This document shows positions 8,454-17,324 of a DNA stretch of 64,000 bases, one piece after another. The notes under the pieces were generated by a model. That model worked only from the letters and a program-made list of their open reading frames with translations, had not been told where the DNA came from and did not search any database. The stretch is taken from assembly GCF_006716645.1 (NCBI RefSeq), contig NZ_VFPL01000001.1:3410001-3474000 (forward strand), written 5' to 3'. Position 1 is the stretch's first letter. The number at the start of each line of letters is the position of its first letter. Made by a program: the position numbers and the translations under genes. The DNA comes from Arcticibacter tournemirensis. Lineage in GTDB: Bacteria; Bacteroidota; Bacteroidia; Sphingobacteriales; Sphingobacteriaceae.

Positions 8454-8520
8454 CTACCAAAAAAGAAACTCGCGGCTGCTTTCATTGCTTTGAAAGGGTG
8501 TGCGGATACGGAGTTTAGCG

Positions 8521-8816
8521 CTGCCGCAATGAAAAAGGCCGCAGGATCGGTTATGGCAGGGTGGTGATAGCAAATCGGAATAAGGGATAGGGCTGAAATA
8601 TAGAGGAACTAGAGATAGATACAGAGTTGGACTATTTGGTTACTGTGACCGCAATGAAAAAGGCCGCAGGATCGGTTATGGCAGGGTGGTGATTCACAAC
8701 CAGAACAGAAGATAACGCTGAATACATCGGAACAAAAGACAGATGCAGAGTTGGCCTATTTGGTTACTGCTGTCGCAATGAAAAAGGTCGCAGGATCGGT
8801 TATGGCTGGATGGTGA
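8521..8816 (+). repeat. Tandem repeat, three copies with a ~124-bp period
   Basis: The segment CGCAATGAAAAAGGCCGCAG followed by GATCGGTTATGGCAGGGTGG recurs at about 8525, 8650 and 8774, that is at intervals of 125 and 124 bp. The spacer of the second and third copies also shares AGATACAGAGTTGGACTATTTGGTT with few changes (shown in two parts: AGATACAGAGTTG, then GACTATTTGGTTACTG). Each copy contains a short frame MKKAAGSVMAGW followed by TGA. Copy three differs by an Ala-to-Val change and two silent changes. Confidence 0.75.
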
Positions 8817-8833
8817 TAATAAATCTGAATAAT

Positions 8834-9718
8834 TCATAAATATCGCTTCAATGCGGCTTTTATAGCGCCAAGGTATGACCGGCCAAAAAGATTTAAATGA
8901 ATTAGCAAAGGATACAGATTCCAGAGGTCTGTCCTCTCATTCCAGTTCTTTTCAAGAGGAAAATGATGATTATATGATTCGTAGAAAATCTCGTCAAAAC
9001 CGCCGAATAATTTACTCATAGCAATATCGCATTCCCGGTTTGCGTAAGCAATGGCCGGATCGATTAAGACTGGGGTCTCTCCTTCTCCGATCATGTAATT
9101 GCCCGACCAGAGATCTCCATGGACTAGAGCGGGTTTTACTTCGGGAAGAAACTCCTTCATTCTGCAAAAAAGGAGATTGAACTTATTTATAGTATCCTGA
9201 TCTATAAGCCATTTGTCAGCTGCTATCTTTACCTGAGGTTTAAGTCGTTCTTCAACGAAAAAATCAACCCATTCGGCATGGGGCCGGTTTGATTGGATCA
9301 ACGAGCCCATGTAATTAGTATAGTCTAAGCCAAAACCAGAAGCTGAATGATGATGCAAGGCGGCCAGGCCCTCGCCCAGCCTCTCCTGGGCACGCGAAGT
9401 ATTTGCACCGGTATTTATCCACTGCAATAAAAGAAACTGCTCGTCGCCGGCAGCTCCATAGGAAATTACCTGGGGAACTAAAATAGAATGCGTGCTATCC
9501 AGCAGTTTAAGCGCCATCGCTTCTTTCATAAACATCTCCGGATAGTCCCTCTGACTATTGACTTTCAGAAAAAAGCTCTCCTTGCCGGATTTCAGCCGGA
9601 AACACCGGTTTATACTTCCTCCATGTATTACACCGGCCACAGATAATGGTCCGCTAAGCCGCTGGCTTTGCTTAAGCGTCTGATTAATAGTATATAATAA
9701 TTGTTCGCTAATAAACAT
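8834..9718 (-). CDS. Fructosamine kinase family protein
   Basis: A 294-residue kinase of the fructosamine kinase/ketosamine-3-kinase family, which phosphorylates sugar adducts on lysines or free amino acids so that they fall apart (protein deglycation). It has the APH/choline-kinase fold: a Gly loop HGGSINRCFRLKSG (about residues 32-45), an ATP-binding Lys in FFLKVN, the catalytic loop VHGDLWSGNYM (about 196-206), and the metal-binding Asp in LIDPAIAYANRECD. The length fits the family. Monocistronic and divergent from lepA. The repeat array lies just downstream, and I see no terminator. Confidence 0.88.
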   Translation of the reverse strand: MFISEQLLYTINQTLKQSQRLSGPLSVAGVIHGGSINRCFRLKSGKESFFLKVNSQRDYPEMFMKEAMALKLLDSTHSILVPQVISYGAAGDEQFLLLQWINTGANTSRAQERLGEGLAALHHHSASGFGLDYTNYMGSLIQSNRPHAEWVDFFVEERLKPQVKIAADKWLIDQDTINKFNLLFCRMKEFLPEVKPALVHGDLWSGNYMIGEGETPVLIDPAIAYANRECDIAMSKLFGGFDEIFYESYNHHFPLEKNWNERTDLWNLYPLLIHLNLFGRSYLGAIKAALKRYL

Positions 9719-9761
9719 TCTCTTTAAATCAAGTCGTCATTAAAATATGGATGCAATAAAT

Positions 9762-9769
9762 TATCTTTG
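9762..9769 (+). promoter_or_regulatory. Candidate -7 box of lepA
   Basis: TATCTTTG fits the Bacteroidota TAnnTTTG -7 element. It ends 8 nt before the lepA ATG, so the leader would be only a few nucleotides. No good TTTG is visible at -33. Confidence 0.4.
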
Positions 9770-9777
9770 CGCTTCGA

Positions 9778-11565
9778 ATGAAACATATCCGGAATTTTTG
9801 CATCATTGCCCACATCGATCACGGGAAGAGTACGCTGGCTGATCGATTGCTCGAATATACAAATACCATCAGTCAACGCGAAGCGCAGGCTCAGCTGCTT
9901 GACGACATGGATCTTGAGCGCGAGCGCGGCATCACCATAAAAAGTCACGCTATCCAGATGAAATATAAACTGGATGGCCAGGATTATGTTTTGAATCTGA
10001 TTGATACACCGGGACATGTCGATTTCTCCTATGAGGTTTCCCGTTCTATAGCAGCCTGCGAAGGCGCGCTATTGATAGTTGATGCTTCGCAGGGAATCCA
10101 GGCCCAGACGATATCGAATTTGTATCTGGCCCTGGAGCACGATCTGGAAATCATTCCTATTTTAAACAAGATGGATCTTCCGGGTGCGATGCCCGAAGAG
10201 GTAAAAGATCAGATCATTGAGCTGATTGGCTGCAAACGAGAGGAGATTATTCCTGCTTCGGGTAAAACCGGACAAGGCGTTCATGATATTCTGGAAGCGA
10301 TAGTTGCCAGGGTGCCCGCTCCAAAAGGCGACCCCAATGGAGAGTTGCAAGCCCTGATCTTCGATTCTGTTTTTAATTCTTTCAGGGGTATTATCGCTTA
10401 TTTTAAAGTTATCAACGGCGAGATCCGCAAAAACGACAAAGTTAAATTCATTGCCACAGGTAAAGAATATATAGCGGATGAGGTTGGTACCCTCAAATTA
10501 ACCCAGGAACCTAAAGATGTAATTAAGACAGGCGACGTAGGTTATATTATCTCAGGTATTAAAGAAGCACGTGAGGTGAAGGTAGGCGACACGATCACTC
10601 ACGTCGATAAACCAGCTCTTGAAGCAATACAGGGATTTGAAGAAGTAAAACCGATGGTATTTGCGGGCATTTATCCAGTCGATACGGACGAATATGAGGA
10701 ACTCCGTGAAAGTATGCATAAACTGCAGCTTAACGATGCGTCCATCGTTTTCGAACCAGAGTCATCAGCAGCTTTAGGATTCGGTTTCCGTTGCGGGTTC
10801 CTCGGAATGCTACACATGGAGATCATCCAGGAACGACTGGAGCGCGAGTTTGACATGACGGTGATCACCACCGTACCAAACGTTTCCTACCGTGCTTATA
10901 CCACTAAAGGTGACCTGATTATCGTAAACAACCCCTCAGATCTTCCCGATCCAAGCAAAATGGATTACGTGGAAGAACCTTATATCAAGGCGAGCATTAT
11001 TACAAAATCGGAATTTGTTGGTCCCGTAATGTCTCTATGTATCCAAAAACGCGGAATAATTATCAACCAGTCCTATCTTACATCAGACCGGGTTGAGCTG
11101 ATATTCGAAATGCCAATGGGCGAGATCGTTTTTGATTTCTATGACCGACTGAAGACTATCTCCAAGGGCTATGCTTCCTTCGATTATCATCAGATCGGCT
11201 ACAGACAATCTGACCTGGTACGGTTAGACATAAAGCTTAATGGCGAGGCTGTAGATGCCCTGTCGTCGCTGATTCACAGAACAAATTCGTACGACTTTGG
11301 AAAGAAGATCTGCGAAAAGCTTCGTGAGCTCCTTCCCCGTCAGCAGTTTGAAATTATTATCCAGGCATCTATCGGAGCAAAGGTTATCGCAAGGGAAAGC
11401 GTAAGAGCCTTACGTAAGGACGTGACAGCTAAGTGTTATGGTGGCGATATCTCACGTAAAAGAAAGCTCCTTGAAAAGCAAAAGAAGGGAAAGAAACGCA
11501 TGCGGCAGGTGGGTAACGTAGAAATACCACAGTCGGCGTTTATGGCTGTGTTGAAATTGGATTAG
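9778..11565 (+). CDS. lepA: Elongation factor 4 (LepA), ribosome-associated GTPase
   Basis: A 595-residue translational GTPase that binds ribosomes and affects translocation and ribosome assembly. The GTP-binding motifs are plain: [14 protein letters not shown] (G1), the switch region [25 protein letters not shown] (G3) and NKMDLPGA (G4). The C-terminal part has the LepA-specific [16 protein letters not shown]-like segment (here [19 protein letters not shown]), the KGYASFDY motif and the basic end [20 protein letters not shown]. Length and order of domains are standard. It lies upstream of folD on the same strand, with a 117-bp repeat-bearing gap. Confidence 0.97.
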   Translation: MKHIRNFCIIAHIDHGKSTLADRLLEYTNTISQREAQAQLLDDMDLERERGITIKSHAIQMKYKLDGQDYVLNLIDTPGHVDFSYEVSRSIAACEGALLIVDASQGIQAQTISNLYLALEHDLEIIPILNKMDLPGAMPEEVKDQIIELIGCKREEIIPASGKTGQGVHDILEAIVARVPAPKGDPNGELQALIFDSVFNSFRGIIAYFKVINGEIRKNDKVKFIATGKEYIADEVGTLKLTQEPKDVIKTGDVGYIISGIKEAREVKVGDTITHVDKPALEAIQGFEEVKPMVFAGIYPVDTDEYEELRESMHKLQLNDASIVFEPESSAALGFGFRCGFLGMLHMEIIQERLEREFDMTVITTVPNVSYRAYTTKGDLIIVNNPSDLPDPSKMDYVEEPYIKASIITKSEFVGPVMSLCIQKRGIIINQSYLTSDRVELIFEMPMGEIVFDFYDRLKTISKGYASFDYHQIGYRQSDLVRLDIKLNGEAVDALSSLIHRTNSYDFGKKICEKLRELLPRQQFEIIIQASIGAKVIARESVRALRKDVTAKCYGGDISRKRKLLEKQKKGKKRMRQVGNVEIPQSAFMAVLKLD

Positions 11566-11585
11566 CGTTCTAGTATCGAGTAGCT

Positions 11586-11672
11586 GGTATCAAGTATCAA
11601 GACTTTAGATTTTAAAGAAATGAAACAGCCTCCAGTACTCATCTTGACACTAGAATCTTGATAATTGATACT
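11586..11672. repeat. Imperfect inverted repeat between lepA and folD
   Basis: GGTATCAAGTATCAAGA (11586-11602) and TCTTGATAATTGATACT (11656-11672) are complementary at 15 of 17 positions. The flanks hold further short copies of CTAGTATC and CTTGACACTAG. The gap between the two genes is filled by this repeat-like sequence, which does not look like a standard terminator. Confidence 0.5.
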
Positions 11673-11682
11673 AAAATAAAAA

Positions 11683-12564
11683 ATGCAATTACTAGACGGA
11701 AAATTCGTATCTGAAAAACTTAAACAGGAAATTGCGGCTGAAGCGGCAGCTATACTTGAAGCAACAGGCCGCAAGCCACATCTTGTAGCTATACTGGTTG
11801 GGCACGATGGCGGCAGCGAAACGTATGTTGCCAGTAAAATGAAGAACTGCGAAAAGGTTGGCTTTAAATCTACCCTTTTCAGGTACGAAGAAACAGTTAC
11901 AGAAGCCGAGCTTCTCAACAAGATCGAAGAGATAAATAAGGATGAAGACGTAGATGGACTTATAGTTCAGCTTCCATTACCTAAGCATATTGACCCTGAA
12001 AAGGTTACAGAAAAAATAGATCACCGGAAAGATGTAGATGGATTCCATCCTGTGAACCTGGGCAGAATGATGAGAAATCTACCCTGCTTCGTTCCCGCTA
12101 CTCCCTACGGCATTCTGATGATGCTTGAGGAATATAAGATAGATACGGCAGGCAAACATTGTGTCGTGATAGGAAGAAGTAATATTGTGGGAAGCCCGAT
12201 GAGTATTCTGATGGCGAGGAATACTTATCCTGGTAATTGTACCGTAACATTAACTCATAGCAAAACCCGGAACCTGAAAGAGATCGTCGGCTCTGCTGAT
12301 ATCATCGTTGCAGCTATAGGCAGAAAGCAGTTTGTAACTGCCGATATGGTAAAAGAAGGGGCCATAGTGATTGATGTGGGCATGAACAGGGAGGAGTCGG
12401 CGGTTACAAAATCAGGATATAAGCTTTACGGCGATGTTGATTTCGATAATGTAGCACCAAAGACATCGTGGATCACGCCAGTACCGGGAGGTGTTGGATT
12501 AATGACCATCGTTGGATTGCTCAAGAACACGCTTGCATCAGCTAAAAAGACCATTTATAAATAA
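11683..12564 (+). CDS. folD: Bifunctional methylene-THF dehydrogenase / methenyl-THF cyclohydrolase FolD
   Basis: FolD interconverts 5,10-methylene-, 5,10-methenyl- and 10-formyl-tetrahydrofolate, supplying one-carbon units for purines and formyl-Met-tRNA. The 293 residues show [17 protein letters not shown] (about residues 46-62, with catalytic Tyr and Lys), [14 protein letters not shown] (about 94-107), the dinucleotide-binding [14 protein letters not shown] (about 165-178), and [15 protein letters not shown] near the C-terminus. All family landmarks are present and the length is normal. It starts at the ATG at 11683. Confidence 0.97.
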   Translation: MQLLDGKFVSEKLKQEIAAEAAAILEATGRKPHLVAILVGHDGGSETYVASKMKNCEKVGFKSTLFRYEETVTEAELLNKIEEINKDEDVDGLIVQLPLPKHIDPEKVTEKIDHRKDVDGFHPVNLGRMMRNLPCFVPATPYGILMMLEEYKIDTAGKHCVVIGRSNIVGSPMSILMARNTYPGNCTVTLTHSKTRNLKEIVGSADIIVAAIGRKQFVTADMVKEGAIVIDVGMNREESAVTKSGYKLYGDVDFDNVAPKTSWITPVPGGVGLMTIVGLLKNTLASAKKTIYK

Positions 12565-12604
12565 GCGGATCAACGTTTATTTCCCTCTCCTCTTTTTACA
12601 AAAT

Positions 12605-12649
12605 AAATTACGTATAACTTTTTTATTCTATACGTAATTTATATTTTTG
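12605..12649 (+). promoter_or_regulatory. Operator and promoter of the toxin-antitoxin pair
   Basis: AAATTACGTATA (12605-12616) and TATACGTAATTT (12629-12640) form a perfect 12-bp inverted repeat with a 12-bp spacer. Directly after it, TATTTTTG at 12642-12649 fits the -7 consensus TAnnTTTG. Binding at the dyad would block the -33 region. This arrangement is what an autoregulated toxin-antitoxin promoter needs. Confidence 0.65.
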
Positions 12650-12663
12650 TGAAAAATAAGGCC

Positions 12664-12918
12664 ATGGACAGTAAAGTTACCCTTAGTTTCAGCACCGAGG
12701 TAATTAGTAAGGCAAAGCAGTATGCTGCAGACAACAACATCAGCCTTTCGCGGTTAATTGAGTTCTTGTTAACTAAAGTTACCTCAGAGCAATATCGCTC
12801 GCTTGAAGATTATCCAATCGCCGATTGGGTACATCAGCTCGCTGAAGGCGAAGCAGAATACCAAACAAAAAGAAGCCGGAAAGACCAGAAAAAAGAGTTC
12901 TTTGAATCAAAGAAATGA
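12664..12918 (+). CDS. Antitoxin, DUF6364/VapB-like
   Basis: An 84-residue protein with a ribbon-helix-helix pattern: KVTLSFSTEVISKAKQYAA followed by NISLSRLIEFLLTKV. This is the DNA-binding and dimerisation part. The charged C-terminus (EAEYQTKRSRKDQKKEFFE) probably wraps the toxin. The frame extends to a GTG at 12649, but that codon coincides with the end of the -7 box TATTTTTG, so transcription would start after it; the ATG at 12664 is preferred. The last four bases overlap the toxin start (ATGA), showing translational coupling. It probably represses its own promoter through the inverted repeat upstream. Confidence 0.75.
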   Translation: MDSKVTLSFSTEVISKAKQYAADNNISLSRLIEFLLTKVTSEQYRSLEDYPIADWVHQLAEGEAEYQTKRSRKDQKKEFFESKK

Positions 12919-13337
12919 AAATATTCCTAGATGCGAATATCCTTGTTTCTGTACTAAATAAGGAATACCCTCTTTTCCCCTTTACCTCACGTATCCTAAG
13001 TCTGTCGGACAATAGTAGGTATCAGCTGTATACCTCACCTGTATGCCTTGCTATCGCTTTCTACTTCGCGGAAAAGAAGCATCGTACAACAATAGCAAAA
13101 CAGAAGATGGATCTGCTGTGCCAGTATATTCGAATCGCTCCTGCTACAGAACAGGCAGTGTCAAAGACATTGAACAATCAGGCAATTCATGATTTTGAAG
13201 ATGGAATCGAATACTATTCGGCAATAGAGAGCGGATGCCAATGTATCATAACAGAGAATACAGGCGATTTTTATTTTTCGGAACTAGAAGTCGCAGACAG
13301 CAGGGAATTTTGCAGCCGGTATCTCGTTAAACGTTAG
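12915..13337 (+). CDS. PIN-domain toxin (VapC-like ribonuclease)
   Basis: A 140-residue PIN-domain protein. The first acidic residue is in MKIFLDANILVSVL (Asp6). Further acidic residues of the nuclease centre are Asp and Glu in HDFEDGIEYYSA (about 94-105) and the C-terminal ITENTGDF (about 114-121). PIN toxins of this type cut tRNA or rRNA when freed from the antitoxin. The start codon overlaps the antitoxin stop. The gene ends 9 bp before the convergent NTF2-like gene, and no terminator separates them. The target RNA cannot be read from the sequence. Confidence 0.8.
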   Translation: MKIFLDANILVSVLNKEYPLFPFTSRILSLSDNSRYQLYTSPVCLAIAFYFAEKKHRTTIAKQKMDLLCQYIRIAPATEQAVSKTLNNQAIHDFEDGIEYYSAIESGCQCIITENTGDFYFSELEVADSREFCSRYLVKR

Positions 13338-13346
13338 GCAGTCCTT

Positions 13347-13805
13347 TTACAATAAATAAGTTTCCGGAATATTCAATCCCTCTTTTTCGTCGGTCCATAC
13401 CATTGAAACAATCTGCCATCTCCCTTCAGCAAAAATAAACTGAACGAAATTTACGCCTCTTTTCCAGGGCTGTTCGGTTTCTGCGGTAAATGAATATTCA
13501 TAAACACTGATTCGCTGGGCTGTATTCCCAAAAACCTCTGTATTATCTGATATCTCCTGCTGAGCGTAGAACGTGGCATCGCCTTCTTCTATACGGTGCA
13601 TCAGCGCCTGTACGTAACTTTGGACAGTAAAGTCGAGCGGTTGGTCGTAGTTGTTATTGATTAGTTTGCCTGCGCCATAAAAGAGCTCCTGCAAATGATC
13701 AAATTTAGGATAATGCTCTTCGTTAAAACTTATGCAATCGTAAAACTGCTCTGTAAGCTTATCGATTTCCTGAATATTTACCATAGAGAACGGATTAATC
13801 TTCAT
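13347..13805 (-). CDS. NTF2/SnoaL-like protein of unknown function
   Basis: A 152-residue protein with the cone-shaped NTF2-like pattern: an N-terminal helix EIDKLTEQFYDCIS, central helices with LDFTVQSYVQALMHRIEEG, and a C-terminal antiparallel sheet ending RWQIVSMVWTDEKEG. In this superfamily the fold serves as an enzyme pocket or a dimerisation module. No catalytic residues are evident. No signal peptide. It is convergent with the PIN toxin and divergent from queE. Confidence 0.6.
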   Translation of the reverse strand: MKINPFSMVNIQEIDKLTEQFYDCISFNEEHYPKFDHLQELFYGAGKLINNNYDQPLDFTVQSYVQALMHRIEEGDATFYAQQEISDNTEVFGNTAQRISVYEYSFTAETEQPWKRGVNFVQFIFAEGRWQIVSMVWTDEKEGLNIPETYLL

Positions 13806-13911
13806 AATAATAACCGCTGGAAGAAGAAATAGGTTTTAATTTATTAACCGGATAAAATCATTCTCCTGCAATATTATTCCTCTATGGGCTTCATCCCTTT
13901 CAAGTATTCGG

Positions 13912-13919
13912 TATATTTG
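13912..13919 (+). promoter_or_regulatory. Candidate -7 box of queE
   Basis: TATATTTG matches TAnnTTTG and ends 8 nt before the queE ATG at 13928. A matching -33 element is not clear. Confidence 0.4.
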
Positions 13920-13927
13920 CAGCCTCA

Positions 13928-14548
13928 ATGACAAAAGTACCAGAAGACGGATCTTTATTGCCCTTAATGGAGGAGTTTTACACCATCCAGGGAGAGGGTT
14001 ATCACAGCGGGAAAGCCGCCTATTTTATCCGCCTGGGCGGATGTGATGTTGGCTGCCACTGGTGTGACGTGAAGGAAAGCTGGGATGCTGAATTACATCC
14101 TCTTACACCAGCCGATCAAATTATAGAAAATGCAGCAAAGTACCCGGGAAAAGCAGTGGTAATCACGGGCGGCGAACCCTTGATCTATAATCTTGACTAT
14201 CTTACCGCCGGGCTGCACGATAGGGGCATAAAAACGTTTATCGAAACTTCAGGCGCCTATCCTCTTTCGGGTGAGTGGGACTGGATATGCCTGTCGCCTA
14301 AAAAGTTTAAAGCGCCGCTTCCTGAGATAGCTCCAAAAGCAGGAGAACTAAAGATTATCGTCTTCAATAAAAGCGATCTGGCCTGGGCCGAAAAGTATGC
14401 CGGAATGGTATCACCCTCCTGTAAACTGTACCTGCAGCCGGAATGGTCGAAGGCTGGAGAAGTAACGTCATTGATTATAGACTACGTTAAAGAAAATCCT
14501 AAGTGGGAAATTTCCTTACAAACCCATAAGTATCTGAACATTCCTTAA
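13928..14548 (+). CDS. queE: 7-carboxy-7-deazaguanine synthase QueE
   Basis: QueE is a radical SAM enzyme that contracts the ring of 6-carboxytetrahydropterin to 7-carboxy-7-deazaguanine, a step toward the tRNA base queuosine. The 206 residues contain EEFYTIQGEGYHSGKAAYFI, with the substrate-binding start, and the iron-sulfur motif CDVGCHWCD (about residues 39-47), the CxxxCxxC cluster ligand set. The SAM-binding GGEP (about 80-83) and the C-terminal LQTHKYLNIP follow. The length fits the shorter QueE group. No other queuosine genes are in the window. Confidence 0.95.
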   Translation: MTKVPEDGSLLPLMEEFYTIQGEGYHSGKAAYFIRLGGCDVGCHWCDVKESWDAELHPLTPADQIIENAAKYPGKAVVITGGEPLIYNLDYLTAGLHDRGIKTFIETSGAYPLSGEWDWICLSPKKFKAPLPEIAPKAGELKIIVFNKSDLAWAEKYAGMVSPSCKLYLQPEWSKAGEVTSLIIDYVKENPKWEISLQTHKYLNIP

Positions 14549-14606
14549 ATTTAAAGTGTTATATAAATAATAAACACTAAATTAAGCATCATAAACCTCC
14601 CGGTTG

Positions 14607-16508
14607 ATGAGAGTACTGTTCATTTGTATGTTAATTTGTTCACCAATCCTGCTCTTCTCACAGCAGGGAGGCCGGACAACGGATAAGCAGGCTCAGAAAT
14701 ATTATGAACAGGCCAACCGGCATCTTTCTGCAGCCGACTATTCAAAAGCGATTGAAGAACTCACGAATGCGGTAAAAGCGGATCCGAGGTTTCCCGCAGC
14801 ATTGCAGCAACTTGGAGATATTTATCGAAAACTTAAGAATTATAAAGAAGCAATCACTTTTTACCGGAAAGTAATTGCCATAGATCCCAACTTTCATTCG
14901 CTTACGTATTTCGGCATTGCAGAAAGTGAACTAAACTCGGGCGATTATTCTTCCGCATTACAACACTTCACAAAATACCTTTCATTTCCGGGGCTCTCTG
15001 ATAACAGCAGAAAATTAACGGCCAGATATATAGCCGATTGTCATTTCAGTATTGAAGCTATAAAGAAGCCGGTAGAGTTTAAGCCCGTCAACCTCGGACC
15101 AGCGGTGAACACCACTTCTCAGGAGTACCTTCCGGTAGTTACGGCTGATGAAGAACGAATTATATTTACCAGAAGGGTCAATAATAACGAAGATTTTTTT
15201 CAAAGTATTAAGACCAATTCGAGCTGGGCGCCTGCCACCTATCTGAGCAGCGCCATTAATACAGCGAACTTTAATGAAGGAGCCCAGTGTATCTCTCCCG
15301 ATGGTGTATATCTCTTCTTTACCGGCTGCAACCGTCCCGAGGGGCTTGGTAGGTGCGATATCTATGTATGCAAGCGCGAAGGGAATGACTGGAGTGAGCC
15401 ATTTAATATCGGCGCCCCGGTAAATACGGCGGGCTGGGAGTCACAGCCTTCTCTTAGTGCAAACGGCCGTACCTTATATTTTGTAAGCAACCGGCCGGGA
15501 GGATTAGGAGGATACGATATCTGGAGTACAGAGCTCCTTGAAGGCGGAAAATGGGCGAACCCAGTGAATTTGGGACCGTCGATCAACACGCCATACGACG
15601 AGCATTCCCCTTTCATTCATCCGGATAACAGTACACTCTACTTTTCATCAAACGGCTGGCCCGGACTAGGGAACAGGGATTTATATTTCAGCCGCAAGAA
15701 CTCTGATGGGCAATGGCAAAAGCCACATAACCTCGGCTTTCCCATTAACACCGCAGGTGAGGAAAGCGGTTTAACTGTGAGTGCCGACGGGCGCACTGCA
15801 TTTTTTGCCTCCAACATGAAAGGCGGATACGGCGGAATGGACATTTATTCGTTCGAGCTTCCACCAGACGACAGGCCACAACCTGTTACTTACGTCAAAG
15901 GGAAAGTGGTTGATTCTGAGACTACAGAATCGTTAAATGCAGAGATAAAGATCACGGAACTAAAAAGCAGCGCAGTGATATTCCAGGAAGAAAGCGATCA
16001 GGTAAACGGAGAGTTTCTGGCCACTATGCCGGAGGGCAAGATATTTGGACTTACTGTGTATAAGGATGGATATCTTTTTCATTCAGAGAATTTTACTCTA
16101 GACAAAGCTGCTTCTGCGAGTAAGCCTTTCAGTCTTTTGATCGCGTTACAAAAGATTCGAACGAACGGTATTGTAGTGTTAAAAAACATTTTCTTTGAAA
16201 CAAATAAAGCTGAATTATTGCCAGAATCTCTGATTGAATTATCACAGTTACTGAGTTTCCTTCGTTCACATCCCAACACGGTCATTGAAATCACCGGCCA
16301 TACCGATAATACCGGCAACGATGCGGCTAACCAGACACTTTCTGAAAGCCGGGCAAGGAGCGTATATAACTACCTTGTTAGCCACGGTATAGCCCCGTTA
16401 AGATTAAGTTACAAAGGCAGTGGAAAAACGCGGCCTATCGCTGATAACTCCACAGAAGAAGGTCGCCGGATTAACAGGCGAACAGAGTTCAGGATCGTAA
16501 AGTATTAG
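14607..16508 (+). CDS. PorE-like OmpA-family protein with TPR, PD40 propeller and carboxypeptidase-regulatory domains
   Basis: A 633-residue exported protein. Residues 1-20 form a signal peptide ending LLFSQ. Residues 25-150 hold TPR repeats (YEQANRHLSAADYSKAIEEL; YRKLKNYKEAITFYRKVI). Residues 165-420 are five PD40/WD40-like beta-propeller blades with motifs such as LFFTGCNRPEGLGRCDIY and LYFVSNRPGGLGGYDIW. Residues 430-510 form a carboxypeptidase-regulatory-like domain, and 520-633 an OmpA C-terminal domain that binds peptidoglycan (ITGHTDNTGNDAANQTLSESRA). This order matches PorE of the type IX secretion system and its many paralogues. There is no obvious lipobox. The role in secretion is inferred from architecture only. 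It overlaps the convergent hydroxylase gene by 20 bp. Confidence 0.8.
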   Translation: MRVLFICMLICSPILLFSQQGGRTTDKQAQKYYEQANRHLSAADYSKAIEELTNAVKADPRFPAALQQLGDIYRKLKNYKEAITFYRKVIAIDPNFHSLTYFGIAESELNSGDYSSALQHFTKYLSFPGLSDNSRKLTARYIADCHFSIEAIKKPVEFKPVNLGPAVNTTSQEYLPVVTADEERIIFTRRVNNNEDFFQSIKTNSSWAPATYLSSAINTANFNEGAQCISPDGVYLFFTGCNRPEGLGRCDIYVCKREGNDWSEPFNIGAPVNTAGWESQPSLSANGRTLYFVSNRPGGLGGYDIWSTELLEGGKWANPVNLGPSINTPYDEHSPFIHPDNSTLYFSSNGWPGLGNRDLYFSRKNSDGQWQKPHNLGFPINTAGEESGLTVSADGRTAFFASNMKGGYGGMDIYSFELPPDDRPQPVTYVKGKVVDSETTESLNAEIKITELKSSAVIFQEESDQVNGEFLATMPEGKIFGLTVYKDGYLFHSENFTLDKAASASKPFSLLIALQKIRTNGIVVLKNIFFETNKAELLPESLIELSQLLSFLRSHPNTVIEITGHTDNTGNDAANQTLSESRARSVYNYLVSHGIAPLRLSYKGSGKTRPIADNSTEEGRRINRRTEFRIVKY

Positions 16509-17232
16509 TAGTCCTGCTGAAGCGCCGGGGCCTGTATCCACTCTTCATAGACGACGACAGCAGTTTTCCCTCTTCACTACCCATTTCCCCGGGCCTTTTC
16601 TGGTCATCATCGCCAGGCAAAGAGCGAAAAATAACGTCCCAAAGCATTGAACTCACTCCGAATCCTTTCTCGGGATACTTGTAATGATGCAGATGATGAT
16701 TTCGCCAAATCCCTTTTAGTGCTTTTGGAGGAGCATAGGCATGAATAGCATAGTGCATCGAAACATACGCTAAATAACCGGTAATAAACCCCGGGAAATA
16801 GATAAAAGTGTAATTTCCGGTGCCGGTAAACAGCAACGAAAGTGCATAAATAACGGCAAATACTACCGAAGTAAGAATAATGCTGGGTAAAGGAGGCATA
16901 AACAAGCGCATCCTGTCACGGGGATATTCGTGGTGGTTACCGTGGAATATATACACAATCCGCTGTCCCCATTTACTGGTGGCTTCATAGTGAAATAAAT
17001 AGCGATGAGCAAAATATTCGAAAAGGGTCCAACTGAACAAAGCGACAAAAAACAAGCCAGTGATAAAGCCGATCGAGTAACCAAGAGTATCATGACTATA
17101 ATATAGGAACCATGCTGAGAGCGGTATATAGATACTGTAAATTACCCATGGACGCGTCTTGGTAAGACTTTCCAAAAAATCGTTCTTAAATAGCCTTGCA
17201 CGACCTTTATTGTCAATTCGTTCAAAATGCAT
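16489..17232 (-). CDS. Fatty acid hydroxylase / sterol desaturase family protein (sphingolipid 2-hydroxylase-like)
   Basis: A 247-residue membrane di-iron enzyme that probably hydroxylates the fatty acid of ceramides or other lipids; Sphingobacteria make sphingolipids. Three to four hydrophobic segments lie at about residues 30-50, 55-75, 120-140 and 145-165. The histidine motifs are HRYLFH (about 76-81), HGNHHEYP (about 96-103), HYAIHAYAP, and HHLHHYKYPEKGFGVSSMLWD (here written in parts: HHLHHYKYPEK, then GFGVSSMLWD). The C-terminal 40 residues are basic and look unstructured. The 3' end overlaps the end of the OmpA-family gene by 20 bp on the other strand. The downstream exon of the group IIC intron lies just before its start. 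Confidence 0.85.
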   Translation of the reverse strand: MHFERIDNKGRARLFKNDFLESLTKTRPWVIYSIYIPLSAWFLYYSHDTLGYSIGFITGLFFVALFSWTLFEYFAHRYLFHYEATSKWGQRIVYIFHGNHHEYPRDRMRLFMPPLPSIILTSVVFAVIYALSLLFTGTGNYTFIYFPGFITGYLAYVSMHYAIHAYAPPKALKGIWRNHHLHHYKYPEKGFGVSSMLWDVIFRSLPGDDDQKRPGEMGSEEGKLLSSSMKSGYRPRRFSRTTNTLRS

Positions 17233-17324
17233 AAAACAACCCTTTCCTTGAAGCTAGATGGTAAAGCCACTTTACGTTTCTAAACTTATTGATCGGGTTT
17301 TTGTTTTAAAGAATAGGGTATTGA

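Noticed and set aside
8521-8816. CRISPR array
   Set aside because: The repeats are about 50 bp with spacers of about 75 bp that are themselves partly similar; this is a tandem repeat, not a CRISPR array, and no cas gene is present.
12649-12663. GTG start of the antitoxin
   Set aside because: The codon overlaps the end of the -7 box TATTTTTG, so transcription would begin after it; the ATG at 12664 is used instead.
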